Assembly (NCBI RefSeq): GCF_016599855.1
Contig: NZ_CP067041.1
Span: 186,001-250,000 of the forward strand
From: Bradyrhizobium diazoefficiens
GTDB lineage: Bacteria > Pseudomonadota > Alphaproteobacteria > Rhizobiales > Xanthobacteraceae
DNA: 64,000 nucleotides
Reading direction: 5' to 3'
In this document: positions 19,166-29,153 of the stretch, piece by piece
How positions within the stretch are numbered: the stretch's first letter is position 1
Layout of the letters: the number at the start of each line of letters is the position of its first letter
Program-made: the position numbers and the translations under genes
Notes under the pieces: generated by a model
Told to the model about the DNA's origin: nothing
Database searches by the model: none
Seen by the model: only the letters and a program-made list of their open reading frames with translations

Positions 19166-19258
19166 CGTCATTCCGGGGCGGCTCGAAGAGCCGAACCCGG
19201 ACTCTCGATCCACGATCTCTGGATTCCGGGTTCACGCTTCGCGAGCCCCGGAATGACG
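19166..19258. repeat. dispersed repeat (CATTCCGGGG family) between lptE and holA
   Basis: A 93-bp imperfect palindrome bounded by CGTCATTCCGGGGC and GCCCCGGAATGACG, with CTGGATTCCGGGTTC inside. Related copies lie at 42094-42186 and 60917-60994, with shorter forms at 55621-55661. It sits within the leuS-lptE-holA operon. Confidence 0.85.
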
Positions 19259-19267
19259 GAAAATCAA

Positions 19268-19819
19268 CTAGGTACCCGCGGTGAAGAACGCGGCGAGCCG
19301 GGTGTTGATGTTCTCGGCGATCTCGTTGGCGGCACGATCCTCGGCGTCACGCACCGCGCGGTTGCGGGCGAAGCGCTGGTAGGAGCCGGGCATGTCGTAG
19401 GACACGCGCGAGAACGTGGTTCCGGTCATCACCGACTTGCCGGTCGCGACTTCGATCAGATTGTACTGGCAGTCGATGCCGTAGTTTTCGCTGCTCGGCA
19501 GGCCGGTGTTGGGATCCACGATCAGCGACGACTTGCTGCTGGCGAAACGAATATCCAGCCGGTGCGTCGGCGGCATGCCCGTCGCCGAGCCGTACAGCTT
19601 GAACGCCAGAGCGTTGCGGACCTCTACGCCGACCCGGGCCTCGCGCGAGGCATTGGCCTTGGCGATCGGCGGGAGCTCGATCCCCATCAGCTTCTCACGC
19701 AAGCCCGGGGTGCCGTCGGTATGCTCGGCATACATCGGCTGGAAGCAGCCGGCCGTCAGCGCCGCCAATGCGGCGACCGCCAGCAGGCGGGCTGCGATAC
19801 GGATCCTAGCCGACAACAT
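19268..19819 (-). CDS. lptE: LptE, LPS-assembly lipoprotein
   Basis: A 183-residue outer-membrane lipoprotein that plugs the LptD translocon. A signal peptide ends in the lipobox LTAGC, with Cys25 as the lipidated residue. The conserved GCFQPMYAE follows, and the remainder is a small alpha/beta domain. The gene overlaps the end of leuS by 14 bp and is followed by holA, the standard leuS-lptE-holA order. Confidence 0.92.
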   Translation of the reverse strand: MLSARIRIAARLLAVAALAALTAGCFQPMYAEHTDGTPGLREKLMGIELPPIAKANASREARVGVEVRNALAFKLYGSATGMPPTHRLDIRFASSKSSLIVDPNTGLPSSENYGIDCQYNLIEVATGKSVMTGTTFSRVSYDMPGSYQRFARNRAVRDAEDRAANEIAENINTRLAAFFTAGT

Positions 19820-22445
19820 TCACGATCCTCTTGGGGACGATGATCACCTTGCGGACGGGCTTGCCGTCCAGGGCCAGTTTTACAGCATCGAGGGCCAAAG
19901 CGGCAGCCTCGATTTCCGGATTCTGGGCCGCTGTTGCAACCGTGACCTCACCCCGCTTCTTGCCGTTGACCTGCACCACCAGGGTCACGCTGTCTTCAAC
20001 CAGCAAATCGCGTTCGATTTGCGGCCAATTGGCCTCGGAAACCAGCCCGGGCTGGCCAAGTCCATTCTTAAAGAGCACCTGCCAGCACTCCTCGGCCAGA
20101 TGCGGCATCATCGGGGAGAACAGCTGAACCAGGATCTGGCTGGCCTCCCGGATTGCCCAGGCCAAGTCGGGGGCGGGCTGGCCGGGGCGCTGCAGCACCT
20201 CGGAAAACGCATTCGTGAATTCACGGATGTGGGCGAGGCAGACGTTGAAGTGCAGCCGCTCGACGCCGGTCGTGACCTTGTCGAGCGCGCCGTGGGCGGC
20301 CTTGCGCAAGGCGGTCGCGTCGTCGCCGAACGAAGCCGGTCGGGCCGCCGGGGCCGTTTTGGCGAGTTCAATGGCGTCGTTCACCAGCCTCCACAGCCGC
20401 TGCACGAAACGCGAGGCGCCCTGAACGCGCTCGTCGCTCCAGATCACGTCGCGGTCGGGCGGCGAGTCCGACAGCATGAACCAGCGGGCGACGTCGGCGC
20501 CATAGGTCGCGATGATGTCGTCGGGGTCGACCGTGTTCTTCTTCGACTTCGACATCTTCTCGATCGGACCGATCTGGACGTCTTCGCCGGTTGCAACCAA
20601 CGTCGCGCGGCGGCCGTTGCCGCCGACCTCGACCTTCACCTCGGCCGGCTGCACCCAGGTGCCGTCGGCCTTCTGGTAGGTCTCGTGCACCACCATGCCT
20701 TGCGTGAACATGCCAGCGAACGGCTCATCCAGTGCGAGGTGCCCTGTCGCCTTCATCGCGCGGGTGAAAAAGCGGCTGTAGAGCAGATGCAGGATCGCGT
20801 GCTCGACGCCGCCGATATATTGGTCGACCGGCAGCATCCGGTTGGCGACCGCCGGCGTGGTCGGCGCGGTCTCGTTCCAGGGGTCGGTGAAGCGCGCGAA
20901 GTACCAGGACGAATCCACGAAGGTGTCCATGGTGTCGGTTTCGCGTTGAGCCTTGCCACCGCATTTCGGGCAGGTCACGTGCTTCCAGGTCGGGTGATGG
21001 TCGAGCGCGTTGCCCGGCTTGTCGAAGCTCACATCCTCGGGCAGGACCACCGGCAGGTCGGCATCCGGCACCGGCACGACGTCGCATTTCGGGCAGTGGA
21101 TGACGGGAATCGGGCAGCCCCAATAGCGCTGCCGCGAAATGCCCCAGTCGCGCAGGCGGAAATTGACCTGGCGTTCGGCGACCGGCGCATTGCCGCGCAG
21201 TTCACTTTCGAGACGCTTCGCCACCTCTTCCTTGGCCTCCTCGATGCTCATGCCGTCGAGGAAGCGCGAATTGATCATGCGGCCGTCACCGTCATAGGCG
21301 GTGTCGGTGATGACGAAGGTCTTGGGATCCTGGCCTTCGGGACATACCACCGGCGTGTTGCCGAGATTGTACTTGTTGACGAAGTCGAGGTCGCGCTGGT
21401 CATGCGCGGGGCAGCCGAAGATCGCGCCGGTGCCGTATTCCATCAGCACGAAATTGGCGACATAGACCGGTAGCTTCCAGTTCGGATCGAACGGATGCAC
21501 CGCGCGGATGCCGGTGTCAAAACCCTGCTTCTCGGCGGTGTCGATGATCTCCTGCGCGGTGCCGATCTTCTTGATGTCGGCGATGAACTGCGCAAGCTCG
21601 GGATTCTTCGCGGCAGCTGCCTGCGCCAGCGGATGATCCGATGAGATCGCCATGAATTTGGCGCCGAACAGCGTGTCGGGGCGCGTCGTGAAAATCTTCA
21701 GCTCGCTCTCGCCGGCTGGCGTGGTCGCCTGATCCAGCGCGAAGCGGATCAGCAGGCCCTCGGAGCGGCCGATCCAGTTGCGCTGCATCAGCCGCACCTT
21801 GTCGGGCCAGCGGTCGAGCCCATCCAGCGCCGACAGCAGCTCCTGGGCGTACTTCGTGATCTTGAAGACCCACTGGCTCATTTCCCGCTGCTCGACAACG
21901 GCACCGGAGCGCCAGCCGCGGCCGTCGATCACCTGCTCGTTGGCGAGCACGGTCATGTCGACCGGATCCCAATTGAGCTTGCGCTTCTCACGCTCGGCGA
22001 GGCCCGCGCCGAGCATGTCCAGGAACATCTTCTGCTGATGCTTGTAGTAGCTGGGGTCGCAGGTCGCGAATTCTCTGCTCCAGTCCAGCGACAGCCCGAT
22101 CGAGCGGAGCTGCTTCTTCATCGCGGCGATGTTGTCGTAGGTCCAGGCCTTCGGAGCGACCTTGCGCTCGATCGCGGCGTTCTCGGCCGGCAGGCCGAAG
22201 GCGTCCCAGCCCATCGGGTGCAGCACATTGAAGCCCTTGGCGCGCATGAAGCGGGCCAGCACGTCGCCGAGCGTATAATTGCGGACGTGGCCTATATGGA
22301 TGCGCCCGGACGGGTACGGGAACATCTCGAGCACATAATATTTCGGCCGCGAATCATCGTTCTTCGAGACGAAGATCGCCTGTTCGTCCCAGATGCGTTG
22401 CCAGCGCGGTTCGGCGTCGCGGGCGTTATAACGTTCGGAGGTCAT
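19806..22445 (-). CDS. leuS: LeuS, leucyl-tRNA synthetase
   Basis: An 879-residue class I aminoacyl-tRNA synthetase. The HIGH motif (HIGHVRNYT) lies at residues 50-58 and KMSKSKKN near residue 628. The CP1 editing domain and a CxxC zinc-like segment (HCPKCD, CPKCG) are present, along with the Trp-rich DSSWYFARF motif. The C-terminal domain is full length. It has an ATG start and is first in the leuS-lptE-holA operon. Confidence 0.97.
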   Translation of the reverse strand: MTSERYNARDAEPRWQRIWDEQAIFVSKNDDSRPKYYVLEMFPYPSGRIHIGHVRNYTLGDVLARFMRAKGFNVLHPMGWDAFGLPAENAAIERKVAPKAWTYDNIAAMKKQLRSIGLSLDWSREFATCDPSYYKHQQKMFLDMLGAGLAEREKRKLNWDPVDMTVLANEQVIDGRGWRSGAVVEQREMSQWVFKITKYAQELLSALDGLDRWPDKVRLMQRNWIGRSEGLLIRFALDQATTPAGESELKIFTTRPDTLFGAKFMAISSDHPLAQAAAAKNPELAQFIADIKKIGTAQEIIDTAEKQGFDTGIRAVHPFDPNWKLPVYVANFVLMEYGTGAIFGCPAHDQRDLDFVNKYNLGNTPVVCPEGQDPKTFVITDTAYDGDGRMINSRFLDGMSIEEAKEEVAKRLESELRGNAPVAERQVNFRLRDWGISRQRYWGCPIPVIHCPKCDVVPVPDADLPVVLPEDVSFDKPGNALDHHPTWKHVTCPKCGGKAQRETDTMDTFVDSSWYFARFTDPWNETAPTTPAVANRMLPVDQYIGGVEHAILHLLYSRFFTRAMKATGHLALDEPFAGMFTQGMVVHETYQKADGTWVQPAEVKVEVGGNGRRATLVATGEDVQIGPIEKMSKSKKNTVDPDDIIATYGADVARWFMLSDSPPDRDVIWSDERVQGASRFVQRLWRLVNDAIELAKTAPAARPASFGDDATALRKAAHGALDKVTTGVERLHFNVCLAHIREFTNAFSEVLQRPGQPAPDLAWAIREASQILVQLFSPMMPHLAEECWQVLFKNGLGQPGLVSEANWPQIERDLLVEDSVTLVVQVNGKKRGEVTVATAAQNPEIEAAALALDAVKLALDGKPVRKVIIVPKRIVNVVG

Positions 22446-22651
22446 GGAATCGTCGGGTTCGTGAGTTCGGGCCGTCTAAAGAGGCCGGACTAGGCCATAG
22501 AAGTCCTTAACGGGTCAATGGGTTGCCGAAAAACGATAGAATCCCTCCGCGCGCATCAAGGCTCCGTTTCAATACGGAGCAGGCTTGATCTCAAGGGCCG
22601 ATTAAGTGAGGGCTGCCAAATTAGCCAAGCCTGAGACCGGGACCTCTCACC
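22446..22651. other. leuS / cyclase divergent intergenic region
   Basis: 206 bp with both promoters. At 22561-22580 the seven-base arms GCTCCGT and ACGGAGC enclose TTCAAT, and outer CAAG/CTTG extend the hairpin to about 22557-22586. It lies about 70 bp before the cyclase gene and could act as an operator or leader structure. Confidence 0.5.
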
Positions 22652-23704
22652 ATGATCGCCAGCGCCTTCGACGAGCTCGATTACGACTATGCAGCATCCG
22701 TCGCGCAAAAGGCCTTGCAGGGCATGGCAGCCCAGCACGTGCCCGCCACACCGGACAATTTTAGCGTCTGGTTCGTCTATTCGATGGGAGTTCCAAGCGA
22801 TTTACAGCGCGCCGTCGATATCCTGATCGGCAACAAGCGCAAGTTCGACGCGACCGTGAATCGGGACCTGTTTTCGACCTATGTGGCCGCGCCGGACGGC
22901 TCGGCGGCGGCTCTTGCTTCCCAGCAGCTGCACGCGGTCATGGACGCCGCCCAGGTCTTCCTGGCAACGGCCATTGCTGACAATCATGCACAGATCCGCG
23001 CGATCCATGATGTCGCCGATCAGGGACAGGCCGGCTCCGATCCAATGCTGCTCGTCCAGCAATTGATGAACGAGCTCGCCAAGGCCGCCGGCCGCGCCGC
23101 GAACCTCGAAGCCGGTTTCGCCGAGAAGACGCAGGAGCTTGAGTCGATCCGGGAGACGCTGAACAAGTCCGAGGAACGCGCCAGGACCGACACCCTCACC
23201 GGCCTGCCAAATCGCCGTGCGCTCGACGAGTTCTTCCGCAAGGCGCAGATCGCCGCCATGGAAAAGGGCGCGCCGCTGAGCCTTCTGATGCTCGACATCG
23301 ACCACTTCAAGTCGTTCAACGACACGTTCGGCCATGGCGTCGGCGACCAAGTGCTGCGGCTGATGGCGCAGGTACTGCGTGACAAAGTCCGCGAGCTCGA
23401 CCTGCCGGCCCGTTATGGCGGGGAGGAACTGATCGCCGTACTTCCTGATGCCGATCTCGCCGCGGCGAGGGCGATCGCCGAACGCATCCGTCGCTCGATC
23501 GCCGAGTGTCAGATCACCCGTCGATCAACCGGCGAGATTCTTCCGTCCATCACGGTCTCGATCGGAGCTGCGCAGTTTCAGCCGGGAGAAGCCATGAACG
23601 ATCTGGTCGAACGCTGCGATCGGGCGCTCTATCTTGCCAAACACAGTGGCCGCAATCGCGTGGTCGACGAGAGCGAGCTCGATCGCGAGATCGCTGCGCT
23701 CTAG
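22652..23704 (+). CDS. GGDEF diguanylate cyclase, soluble
   Basis: A 350-residue protein. The N-terminal 180 residues are an unrecognised helical domain ending in a coiled coil (LESIRETLNKSEERAR). The GGDEF domain covers residues 185-345. The active-site motif is GGEEL at 256-260, and an inhibitory I-site RELD lies five residues before it, so it should make cyclic-di-GMP with product inhibition. No membrane segment or signal peptide is present. Its stop codon overlaps that of the convergent cyclase by four bases. The input signal is unknown. Confidence 0.92.
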   Translation: MIASAFDELDYDYAASVAQKALQGMAAQHVPATPDNFSVWFVYSMGVPSDLQRAVDILIGNKRKFDATVNRDLFSTYVAAPDGSAAALASQQLHAVMDAAQVFLATAIADNHAQIRAIHDVADQGQAGSDPMLLVQQLMNELAKAAGRAANLEAGFAEKTQELESIRETLNKSEERARTDTLTGLPNRRALDEFFRKAQIAAMEKGAPLSLLMLDIDHFKSFNDTFGHGVGDQVLRLMAQVLRDKVRELDLPARYGGEELIAVLPDADLAAARAIAERIRRSIAECQITRRSTGEILPSITVSIGAAQFQPGEAMNDLVERCDRALYLAKHSGRNRVVDESELDREIAAL

Positions 23705-25392
23705 CCCGCCATCGCGATGGTGCTGCCCTCGATCCGCAAAATGCCGTGCTCGACGACCTTGTTGCGGCCGCGATGTTTTGCAGCGTAGAGCGCCGCGTCG
23801 GCAGCTTCGATCAGATCGCCCGGACGCAAGGCTTCGTTCGGCCGCGTCGCCGCAACGCCGATCGAAACCGTGACCACCATGTGGGTGGAGGTGATGTGCG
23901 GCAGGCAGAGCTTCAGTACGGCCGCGCGCACCTGCTCGCCGATCTCGATGGCGTGGTTCACGTCGGTGTTCGGCAGCAAGAGACAGAATTCCTCGCCGCC
24001 ATAGCGCGCCGCAAAGCCCATGGTGTCGGCAGCGATGCCGGACAGCGACTCGCCGAGCCGGGTCAAGCAGGAATCGCCTTCGAGATGGCCGTAGGTGTCG
24101 TTGAAGAGCTTGAAATGGTCGACGTCGATCATCAGAAGCGCAAGTTCGCTGCCATATTGCTGCGCGCGCATCCATTCGAAGTCGAGCCGGCTCTGAAAGC
24201 CGCGGCGGTTGGCAAGGCCCGACAGCATGTCGATCGAGGCCATCACCGTCAGCCGGTCGTTGGTCGCGATCAGCTCGCGCTCGCGCTGGCTGAGCTGCGC
24301 CGCCATCGCGTTGAACGCGCGCGCGAGCGGCACGAATTCGGCCGGCAGCCGGGTGCGTGCCGCGCGAGCCGACAGGTCGCCCTCGCCGAGACGCTTGGCC
24401 ATGTCGGCAAGCATCTCGATCGGCTTGATCACGAGTTTCTCGGCGGCGATCAGCGCGCCGAGCAGCACGAATACGACGACGAAGGCGAGCTGGAGATAGG
24501 CGGTGCGGATGTCGCGGCTGACCGCGGCGGACACCTTGTCCTCGTCGATGCTGGCGATCAGGCGGGCATTGGTGCCGGCGATGCGGATGAAGCTGACCGC
24601 GCGGCGCGATCCGTCGGCGGCGAGGAACGATAGCGAGCCTTCGTCCTGGTCGGAGCGCAAGGCCATGTCGGCGATCGCCGAGATCAGCGGCATGTTGTCG
24701 AGCGGACGCCCGACCGCGCTGCGCTGGTCGGCGGGCGCGGCCAGCACCGTGCCGGCGCTGTCGACCAGCACCGCCGTGATGCCGGCGCGGCCGCCCAGAT
24801 TGTTCATCACCTTCGACATCCAGTCGAGGTTGACGGTTGCGAGCACGATGGCGTCAGTGACGCCACTGAACGCGGAGACCGGGTAGACCGCCATCACGGT
24901 CGGCGACTGCACGGGCCGCGACAGGATGAAATCGGACAGCACGAAGCGGCCGGTCTCCTGCGCCTGCTGGAAATAAGGCCGGTCAGAGAGATCGAGCCCG
25001 ACATACATGTTGTTGGTCGCGCACTGGATGCGACCGTCCTGGCCCGCGATCAGGAGCGTGCGGATCCAGGGAAGGTTCGCCGGCAGGCTCGCGCGCAGCA
25101 CATCGCAGCTCTTGCTGACGCCGCCGGCGGAGGCGCGGACGAAGGCTTCCGATTTCAGGATGGTCTCGACCGACGCGATCACCTCGCGCTGCGCATCGGC
25201 GCTGTGTCTTGCCACGGTGGTGAATTCGGCCGTGGCCTGCGCGATCTGCTTGGTGCGGGTGTCTTCCAGCGAGCGGATGCGCTCGAGCATCAAGGGCGCG
25301 ACCAGAATCACCGCGAGCAACGCAAGCCGGGCCCTGATGCCGAGGACCTGCTTGAGTTTTGCTCGTTTGCGGTTGAAACTGACGTTCGCCAT
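23701..25392 (-). CDS. membrane diguanylate cyclase with dCache-like sensor
   Basis: A 563-residue protein. A membrane helix lies at about residues 20-37. A periplasmic sensor of roughly 250 residues resembles Cache domains (YVGLDLSDRPYFQQA). A second helix near residues 285-310 is followed by a HAMP domain. The GGDEF domain has GGEEF at 465-469. No RxxD I-site precedes GGEEF, unlike the neighbouring cyclase. I start at the ATG at 25392 rather than a TTG seven codons upstream. It should sense a small extracellular ligand and produce cyclic-di-GMP. Confidence 0.92.
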   Translation of the reverse strand: MANVSFNRKRAKLKQVLGIRARLALLAVILVAPLMLERIRSLEDTRTKQIAQATAEFTTVARHSADAQREVIASVETILKSEAFVRASAGGVSKSCDVLRASLPANLPWIRTLLIAGQDGRIQCATNNMYVGLDLSDRPYFQQAQETGRFVLSDFILSRPVQSPTVMAVYPVSAFSGVTDAIVLATVNLDWMSKVMNNLGGRAGITAVLVDSAGTVLAAPADQRSAVGRPLDNMPLISAIADMALRSDQDEGSLSFLAADGSRRAVSFIRIAGTNARLIASIDEDKVSAAVSRDIRTAYLQLAFVVVFVLLGALIAAEKLVIKPIEMLADMAKRLGEGDLSARAARTRLPAEFVPLARAFNAMAAQLSQRERELIATNDRLTVMASIDMLSGLANRRGFQSRLDFEWMRAQQYGSELALLMIDVDHFKLFNDTYGHLEGDSCLTRLGESLSGIAADTMGFAARYGGEEFCLLLPNTDVNHAIEIGEQVRAAVLKLCLPHITSTHMVVTVSIGVAATRPNEALRPGDLIEAADAALYAAKHRGRNKVVEHGILRIEGSTIAMAG

Positions 25393-25498
25393 CTTCGCTA
25401 CCCCCGCGGGCAAGGTAAAGTGAAGGGTTCAAAAACCCTTTCTTGAACTCGGTAAAATTGGAATTACCTCCGTTACGATCACAAGCCCAATCGACATC

Positions 25499-26188
25499 AT
25501 GACAGAAGAAAACGCCGCGCCGGTAACCGGCGATTCACCAAATGCGCTTGCCGCGGTCGAGGCGGAAATCGCGCGCGCCTGCAAGGACGCGCGGCGCAAT
25601 CGTGCCTCAGTCACGCTGATTGCGGTGTCCAAGACTTTCGCGGCGGATGCAATTATCCCGGTTATCGGCGCCGGACAGCGCGTATTCGGCGAGAATCGCG
25701 TGCAGGAGGCCAAGGGCAAGTGGCCGGCATTAACGGCCGATTACCCTGACATCGCGCTGCATCTGATCGGGCCGCTGCAATCCAACAAGGCGAAAGAGGC
25801 GGTGGCGCTGTTCGATGCCATTCATTCGGTCGATCGTCCCAGTATTTGCCAGGCGTTAGCCAAGGAAATCGAATCCCAGAACAAGCACCCGCAACTCTTC
25901 GTCCAGATCAACACCGGCGAGGAGCCGCAGAAGGCCGGCGTCGCGCCCGGCGAGGCCGACGCCTTCCTAGCGAGTTGCCGCGACACCTATGGCCTGACGA
26001 TTTCCGGGCTGATGTGTATCCCGCCGGTGGACGAGCCGCCGGCCGGGCATTTCGCGCTGACGGCCAAGATCGCCGCGCGCAACGGATTGCAGAATCTGTC
26101 GATGGGCATGAGCGCGGATTATGCGACCGCCATCATGCTCGGTGCCACCCATGTCCGCGTGGGAAGCGCGATCTTCGGGCACCGGTAG
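25499..26188 (+). CDS. YggS-family PLP homeostasis protein
   Basis: A 229-residue single-domain PLP-binding protein of the alanine-racemase-barrel type, involved in vitamin B6 and amino-acid balance and not known to be a racemase. The PLP lysine sits in LIAVSKTF. The conserved FGENRVQEAKGKW, HLIGPLQSNK, LSMGMSADY and VRVGSAIFG motifs all match. The ribosome site is weak. It is divergent from the membrane cyclase. Confidence 0.95.
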   Translation: MTEENAAPVTGDSPNALAAVEAEIARACKDARRNRASVTLIAVSKTFAADAIIPVIGAGQRVFGENRVQEAKGKWPALTADYPDIALHLIGPLQSNKAKEAVALFDAIHSVDRPSICQALAKEIESQNKHPQLFVQINTGEEPQKAGVAPGEADAFLASCRDTYGLTISGLMCIPPVDEPPAGHFALTAKIAARNGLQNLSMGMSADYATAIMLGATHVRVGSAIFGHR

Positions 26189-26247
26189 TTGTCGTCGAAA
26201 TCGTTTTTTGGTCGCGGCTATTCGAATCTCACCAACACTTTCCAACC

Positions 26248-26841
26248 TCACCCAATGATGATTCGTGTTCGCGGCCCCAATCGCCGCAAGAGCTGCAGCA
26301 TCGCAGCTTTTGTCATGGAGACGCAGCCCGCGGTCGGGCCGAAATTGTCGCGCGCCAGATGCAGGAAGACCGCGCTGCCGCGGCCGGCGATGCGTGGTCT
26401 GGTGTTGTGGTCGATTTCGATGATGAAATCATAGAGATGGTCGGTGCGCTTGAGCCGGTCGCCGCCCTCGCCTTCCCCGCGCCGGATCCACTGGTTGTAA
26501 TGGTGATCGCCGGGATCCTCGCACCAGGCGTCCGCGCCGGTGATGATCCGGGCCGGCAGAAAGGTCTCGGGACGGCTGTGCCGATCGCCCCGCCACCACA
26601 ATTGCCTGGGGCGAAAATGGCCCCGGGGGGTGCCGCCATCGCCCTCGCGCTTGTTGGCCAGAATGCCGCCGCGCCCCAACGCCACCGGAATGGTCAGGCT
26701 GCCTGCCGTCAGCCAACCGCGGCGCGGATTGCCTGCGGCAGGCTTGACACGGATCACGGACAGCGGTCCGGAGCTGCGATTCCTGGTGTAACCGACTGAC
26801 ACGGCTTTGTTTTTCATGTGAACGCACGATGTAATATTCAT
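26248..26841 (-). CDS. L,D-transpeptidase-like (YkuD-fold) protein
   Basis: A 197-residue protein with the YkuD catalytic signature near its C-terminus: HLARDN-FGPTAGCVSM, with His and Cys as the catalytic pair. An L,D-transpeptidase would cross-link or anchor peptidoglycan peptides. No clear signal peptide is visible, which is unusual for a periplasmic enzyme. The ATG at 26817 (MKNKAVSVGY) is an alternative start. It is divergent from the CenR-like regulator, a family that controls the cell envelope in Caulobacter, so shared control of 26842-27020 is plausible but unproven. Confidence 0.8.
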   Translation of the reverse strand: MNITSCVHMKNKAVSVGYTRNRSSGPLSVIRVKPAAGNPRRGWLTAGSLTIPVALGRGGILANKREGDGGTPRGHFRPRQLWWRGDRHSRPETFLPARIITGADAWCEDPGDHHYNQWIRRGEGEGGDRLKRTDHLYDFIIEIDHNTRPRIAGRGSAVFLHLARDNFGPTAGCVSMTKAAMLQLLRRLGPRTRIIIG

Positions 26842-27020
26842 TACAGGACATTCATCAAAACGCCCTGCTATTCTGGGTTAAGGTAATTCCGGCTTGTGAA
26901 TCGGTAACAGCCCACTACCTCAAGACGAACAACAATAAAAACAGCGACCCCTAAACTTTCCCATCACGACCGGGTGCGGCATCCATGCGCGCCTGGCCGA
27001 CCCCAAAAGGATGATCCCCT

Positions 27021-27707
27021 ATGGCCAATGCCCGCAAGATCCTGATCGTGGATGACGATACCGATCTGCGCGACACGTTGGTGGAGCAATTATCGCTGCA
27101 CGAAGAATTTGAGGCCTCTGCCGTCGATACCGGGGCCAAGGGCGCGAGCGCCGCAAAGGCCAACGCCCCCGATCTGGTCCTGATGGATGTGGGTCTTCCC
27201 GACACAGATGGCCGCGAGGTGGTCCGCTCCTTGCGCAAAGGCGGCTTCAAGGCGCCGATTATCATGCTGACGGGGCATGACACCGATTCCGACACGATTT
27301 TGGGCCTGGAATCCGGAGCCAATGATTATGTGGCAAAGCCCTTCCGCTTTGCCGTGCTACTGGCCCGCATCCGCGCCCAGCTCCGCCAGCACGAGGCCAG
27401 CGAGGACGCGGTGTTCTCGGTCGGCCCCTACTCCTTCCGTCCCGGGTCCAAGATGCTGACCGCGGCCAATGCACGCAAGGTCCGCCTCACCGAGAAGGAA
27501 ACGGCGATCCTGCGCTTCCTCTACCGCGCCGGCCAGATGCCGGTCTCGCGCGAGACCCTGCTGCAGGAAGTCTGGGGCTATAATTCCGGCGTCACCACCC
27601 ACACGCTGGAAACCCACATCTATCGCCTTCGCCAGAAGATCGAGAAGGATGCCGCCAACCCGGAAATCCTGGTAACGGAAGCCGGTGGCTACAAGCTGGT
27701 GCCGTGA
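27021..27707 (+). CDS. cenR: CenR-like OmpR/PhoB-family response regulator
   Basis: A 228-residue two-component regulator. The receiver domain (1-120) has the acidic pair DDD at residues 11-13, the phosphoacceptor Asp in LVLMDVGLPD, and Lys in YVAKPFRF. The winged-helix DNA-binding domain ends GVTTHTLETHIYRLRQKIE. Overall sequence resembles CenR, the essential cell-envelope regulator of Caulobacter; that name is my recollection of the family, not a search result. No histidine kinase is adjacent. The upstream 179 bp is AT-richer and carries the promoter. Confidence 0.8.
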   Translation: MANARKILIVDDDTDLRDTLVEQLSLHEEFEASAVDTGAKGASAAKANAPDLVLMDVGLPDTDGREVVRSLRKGGFKAPIIMLTGHDTDSDTILGLESGANDYVAKPFRFAVLLARIRAQLRQHEASEDAVFSVGPYSFRPGSKMLTAANARKVRLTEKETAILRFLYRAGQMPVSRETLLQEVWGYNSGVTTHTLETHIYRLRQKIEKDAANPEILVTEAGGYKLVP

Positions 27708-27767
27708 TACGTTCCAGGAGCGCGCGATTCGTTATAAATTAGCGCGTTTCACGAGCCTCGGACCGGC

Positions 27768-28211
27768 ATGTCAATCGACGACGACGTAGCGCTGCTCGAG
27801 CGTGTCCCGACACTGCGCCTGTTGGGAGACGCCTCGTTGCGCATGCTGGCGATCGGCTCCGAGCAGCGTGACTTCGTCCGCGGCGACGTCCTGTTCAATC
27901 TCGGCGACGATGCCGACGCCGGCTTCGTGGTCCAGCGCGGCGCCTTTCGCGTCGATGATGGTGCCGGCGCGGAGATGATCGCTGGCCCCGGCACGTTGAT
28001 CGGCGAGCTCGCACTTGTGGTGCCGATGAAGCGGCCGGCGGGCGCGGTGGCGCTGGAGCACTCCTCCGTCATCCGCGTCGCGCGCAGCCTGTTTCAGCGC
28101 GTGCTCGAGAGCGATCCCGCCGCCGCGGTCCGCCTTCGCGACGAATTCGCGGTCCGCTCCAGCCAGATCGCCAGCGATATCCTGCTGGCGGGTGCCAAGC
28201 TCAGCACGTAG
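27768..28211 (+). CDS. stand-alone cyclic-nucleotide-binding-fold protein
   Basis: A 147-residue protein made almost wholly of a CRP-type cNMP-binding beta barrel. The phosphate-binding cassette is replaced by GTLIGELALVVPMKRPAGAVA, which has the Glu but also the Arg and Ala typical of binding versions. There is no helix-turn-helix, so it is not a CRP-type transcription factor by itself. It lies 60 bp after the CenR-like gene. The role is unknown; it may be a small sensor or a partner protein. Confidence 0.8.
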   Translation: MSIDDDVALLERVPTLRLLGDASLRMLAIGSEQRDFVRGDVLFNLGDDADAGFVVQRGAFRVDDGAGAEMIAGPGTLIGELALVVPMKRPAGAVALEHSSVIRVARSLFQRVLESDPAAAVRLRDEFAVRSSQIASDILLAGAKLST

Positions 28212-28216
28212 CCGTA

Positions 28217-29032
28217 TCAGACGTCCAGCGTCACCGTCACCGGCACATGATCCGACGGACGTTCCCAGCTGCGGGCGTCGCGCAGAATCCTGAAATCCTG
28301 AACCGCGTCCTTCAGCGCACGCGAGACCCAGATGTGGTCGAGGCGTCGGCCGCGGTCGCCGACCGTCCAGTCGGCGGAACGATAGCTCCACCACGTATAG
28401 ACCTTTTCCGACATCGGGATGCGATCACGCGCGACATCGACCCATTCGCCGGCGCTGAGTGCGGCCTGCAGCTTTTCGGTTTCGATCGGGGTATGCGAGA
28501 CGACTTTCAGCAGCTGCTTGTGCGACCACACGTCGTTTTCGTGCGGCGCCACGTTGAGATCGCCGACCAGGATATGGTGATCCTCGCCGCGCGGATGCAG
28601 CGGCTCGCACGCCTTCATCTCGTCGAGGAAGCGGAGCTTGTGGTCAAACTTTTCGTTCAGCGCAGGATCGGGAATGTCGCCGCCGGCGGGCACGTAGAAA
28701 TTATGCAGCACCAGCGGCTTCGCGATGGCAGCCTTTTCGCCGAACGACACCGAGATATGACGCGAATCCACCTTGTCGCAAAAGGTGCGGATGTCAGTGG
28801 ATTCGAACGGAATCTTCGAGACGATGGCAACGCCGTGATAGCCCTTCTGCCCGTTCAGTGCGACGTGCTCGTAACCGAGCCGCTTGAAGCGCTTCAGCGG
28901 AAAGGCATCGTCGATGCATTTGGTCTCCTGGAGACACAACACGTCCGGCCGCGCGCTCTTGAGAAACTTCGCGACCAGATCGATGCGCAGCCGCACCGAA
29001 TTGATGTTCCAGGTTGTCAGGGAAAGACGCAT
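28217..29032 (-). CDS. xthA: exodeoxyribonuclease III (XthA)
   Basis: A 271-residue Mg-dependent AP endonuclease/3' exonuclease for base-excision repair. It starts MRLSLTTWNINSVR. Catalytic segments include LCLQETKC (Glu), VGDLNVAPHENDVW and the C-terminal RRLDHIWVS and SDHVPV (Asp/His). The ATG at 29032 is chosen over an upstream continuation that reads repeat DNA. It follows the dapC-ftsK-lolA genes on the same strand. Confidence 0.95.
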   Translation of the reverse strand: MRLSLTTWNINSVRLRIDLVAKFLKSARPDVLCLQETKCIDDAFPLKRFKRLGYEHVALNGQKGYHGVAIVSKIPFESTDIRTFCDKVDSRHISVSFGEKAAIAKPLVLHNFYVPAGGDIPDPALNEKFDHKLRFLDEMKACEPLHPRGEDHHILVGDLNVAPHENDVWSHKQLLKVVSHTPIETEKLQAALSAGEWVDVARDRIPMSEKVYTWWSYRSADWTVGDRGRRLDHIWVSRALKDAVQDFRILRDARSWERPSDHVPVTVTLDV

Positions 29033-29058
29033 GAGGGATGCGTCATAGCAAGCTCTCC

Positions 29059-29150
29059 TAGGGTGGGCAAAGGCGCAAAGCGCCGTGCCCACCGTCTTTT
29101 CGAGATTTGGGACCTGATGGTGGGCACGCTTCGCTTTGCCCACCCTACGG
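29059..29150. repeat. dispersed inverted repeat, copy 2 (parA-parB type)
   Basis: The reverse-orientation copy of the module at 16970-17059: CTAGGGTGGGCAAAGG ... GTGCCCACC ... GGTGGGCACGC ... TTTGCCCACCCTACG. It lies between xthA and lolA and ends four bases before the lolA stop codon. Confidence 0.85.
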
Positions 29151-29153
29151 GAC

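Noticed and set aside
19506..21473. 655-codon frame antisense to leuS and lptE
   Set aside because: Shadow of the synthetase; no motif, and the opposite strand has all LeuS signatures.
25734..25749. TTAA-N7-TTAC as a CtrA site
   Set aside because: Inside the yggS coding region and imperfect; likely chance.
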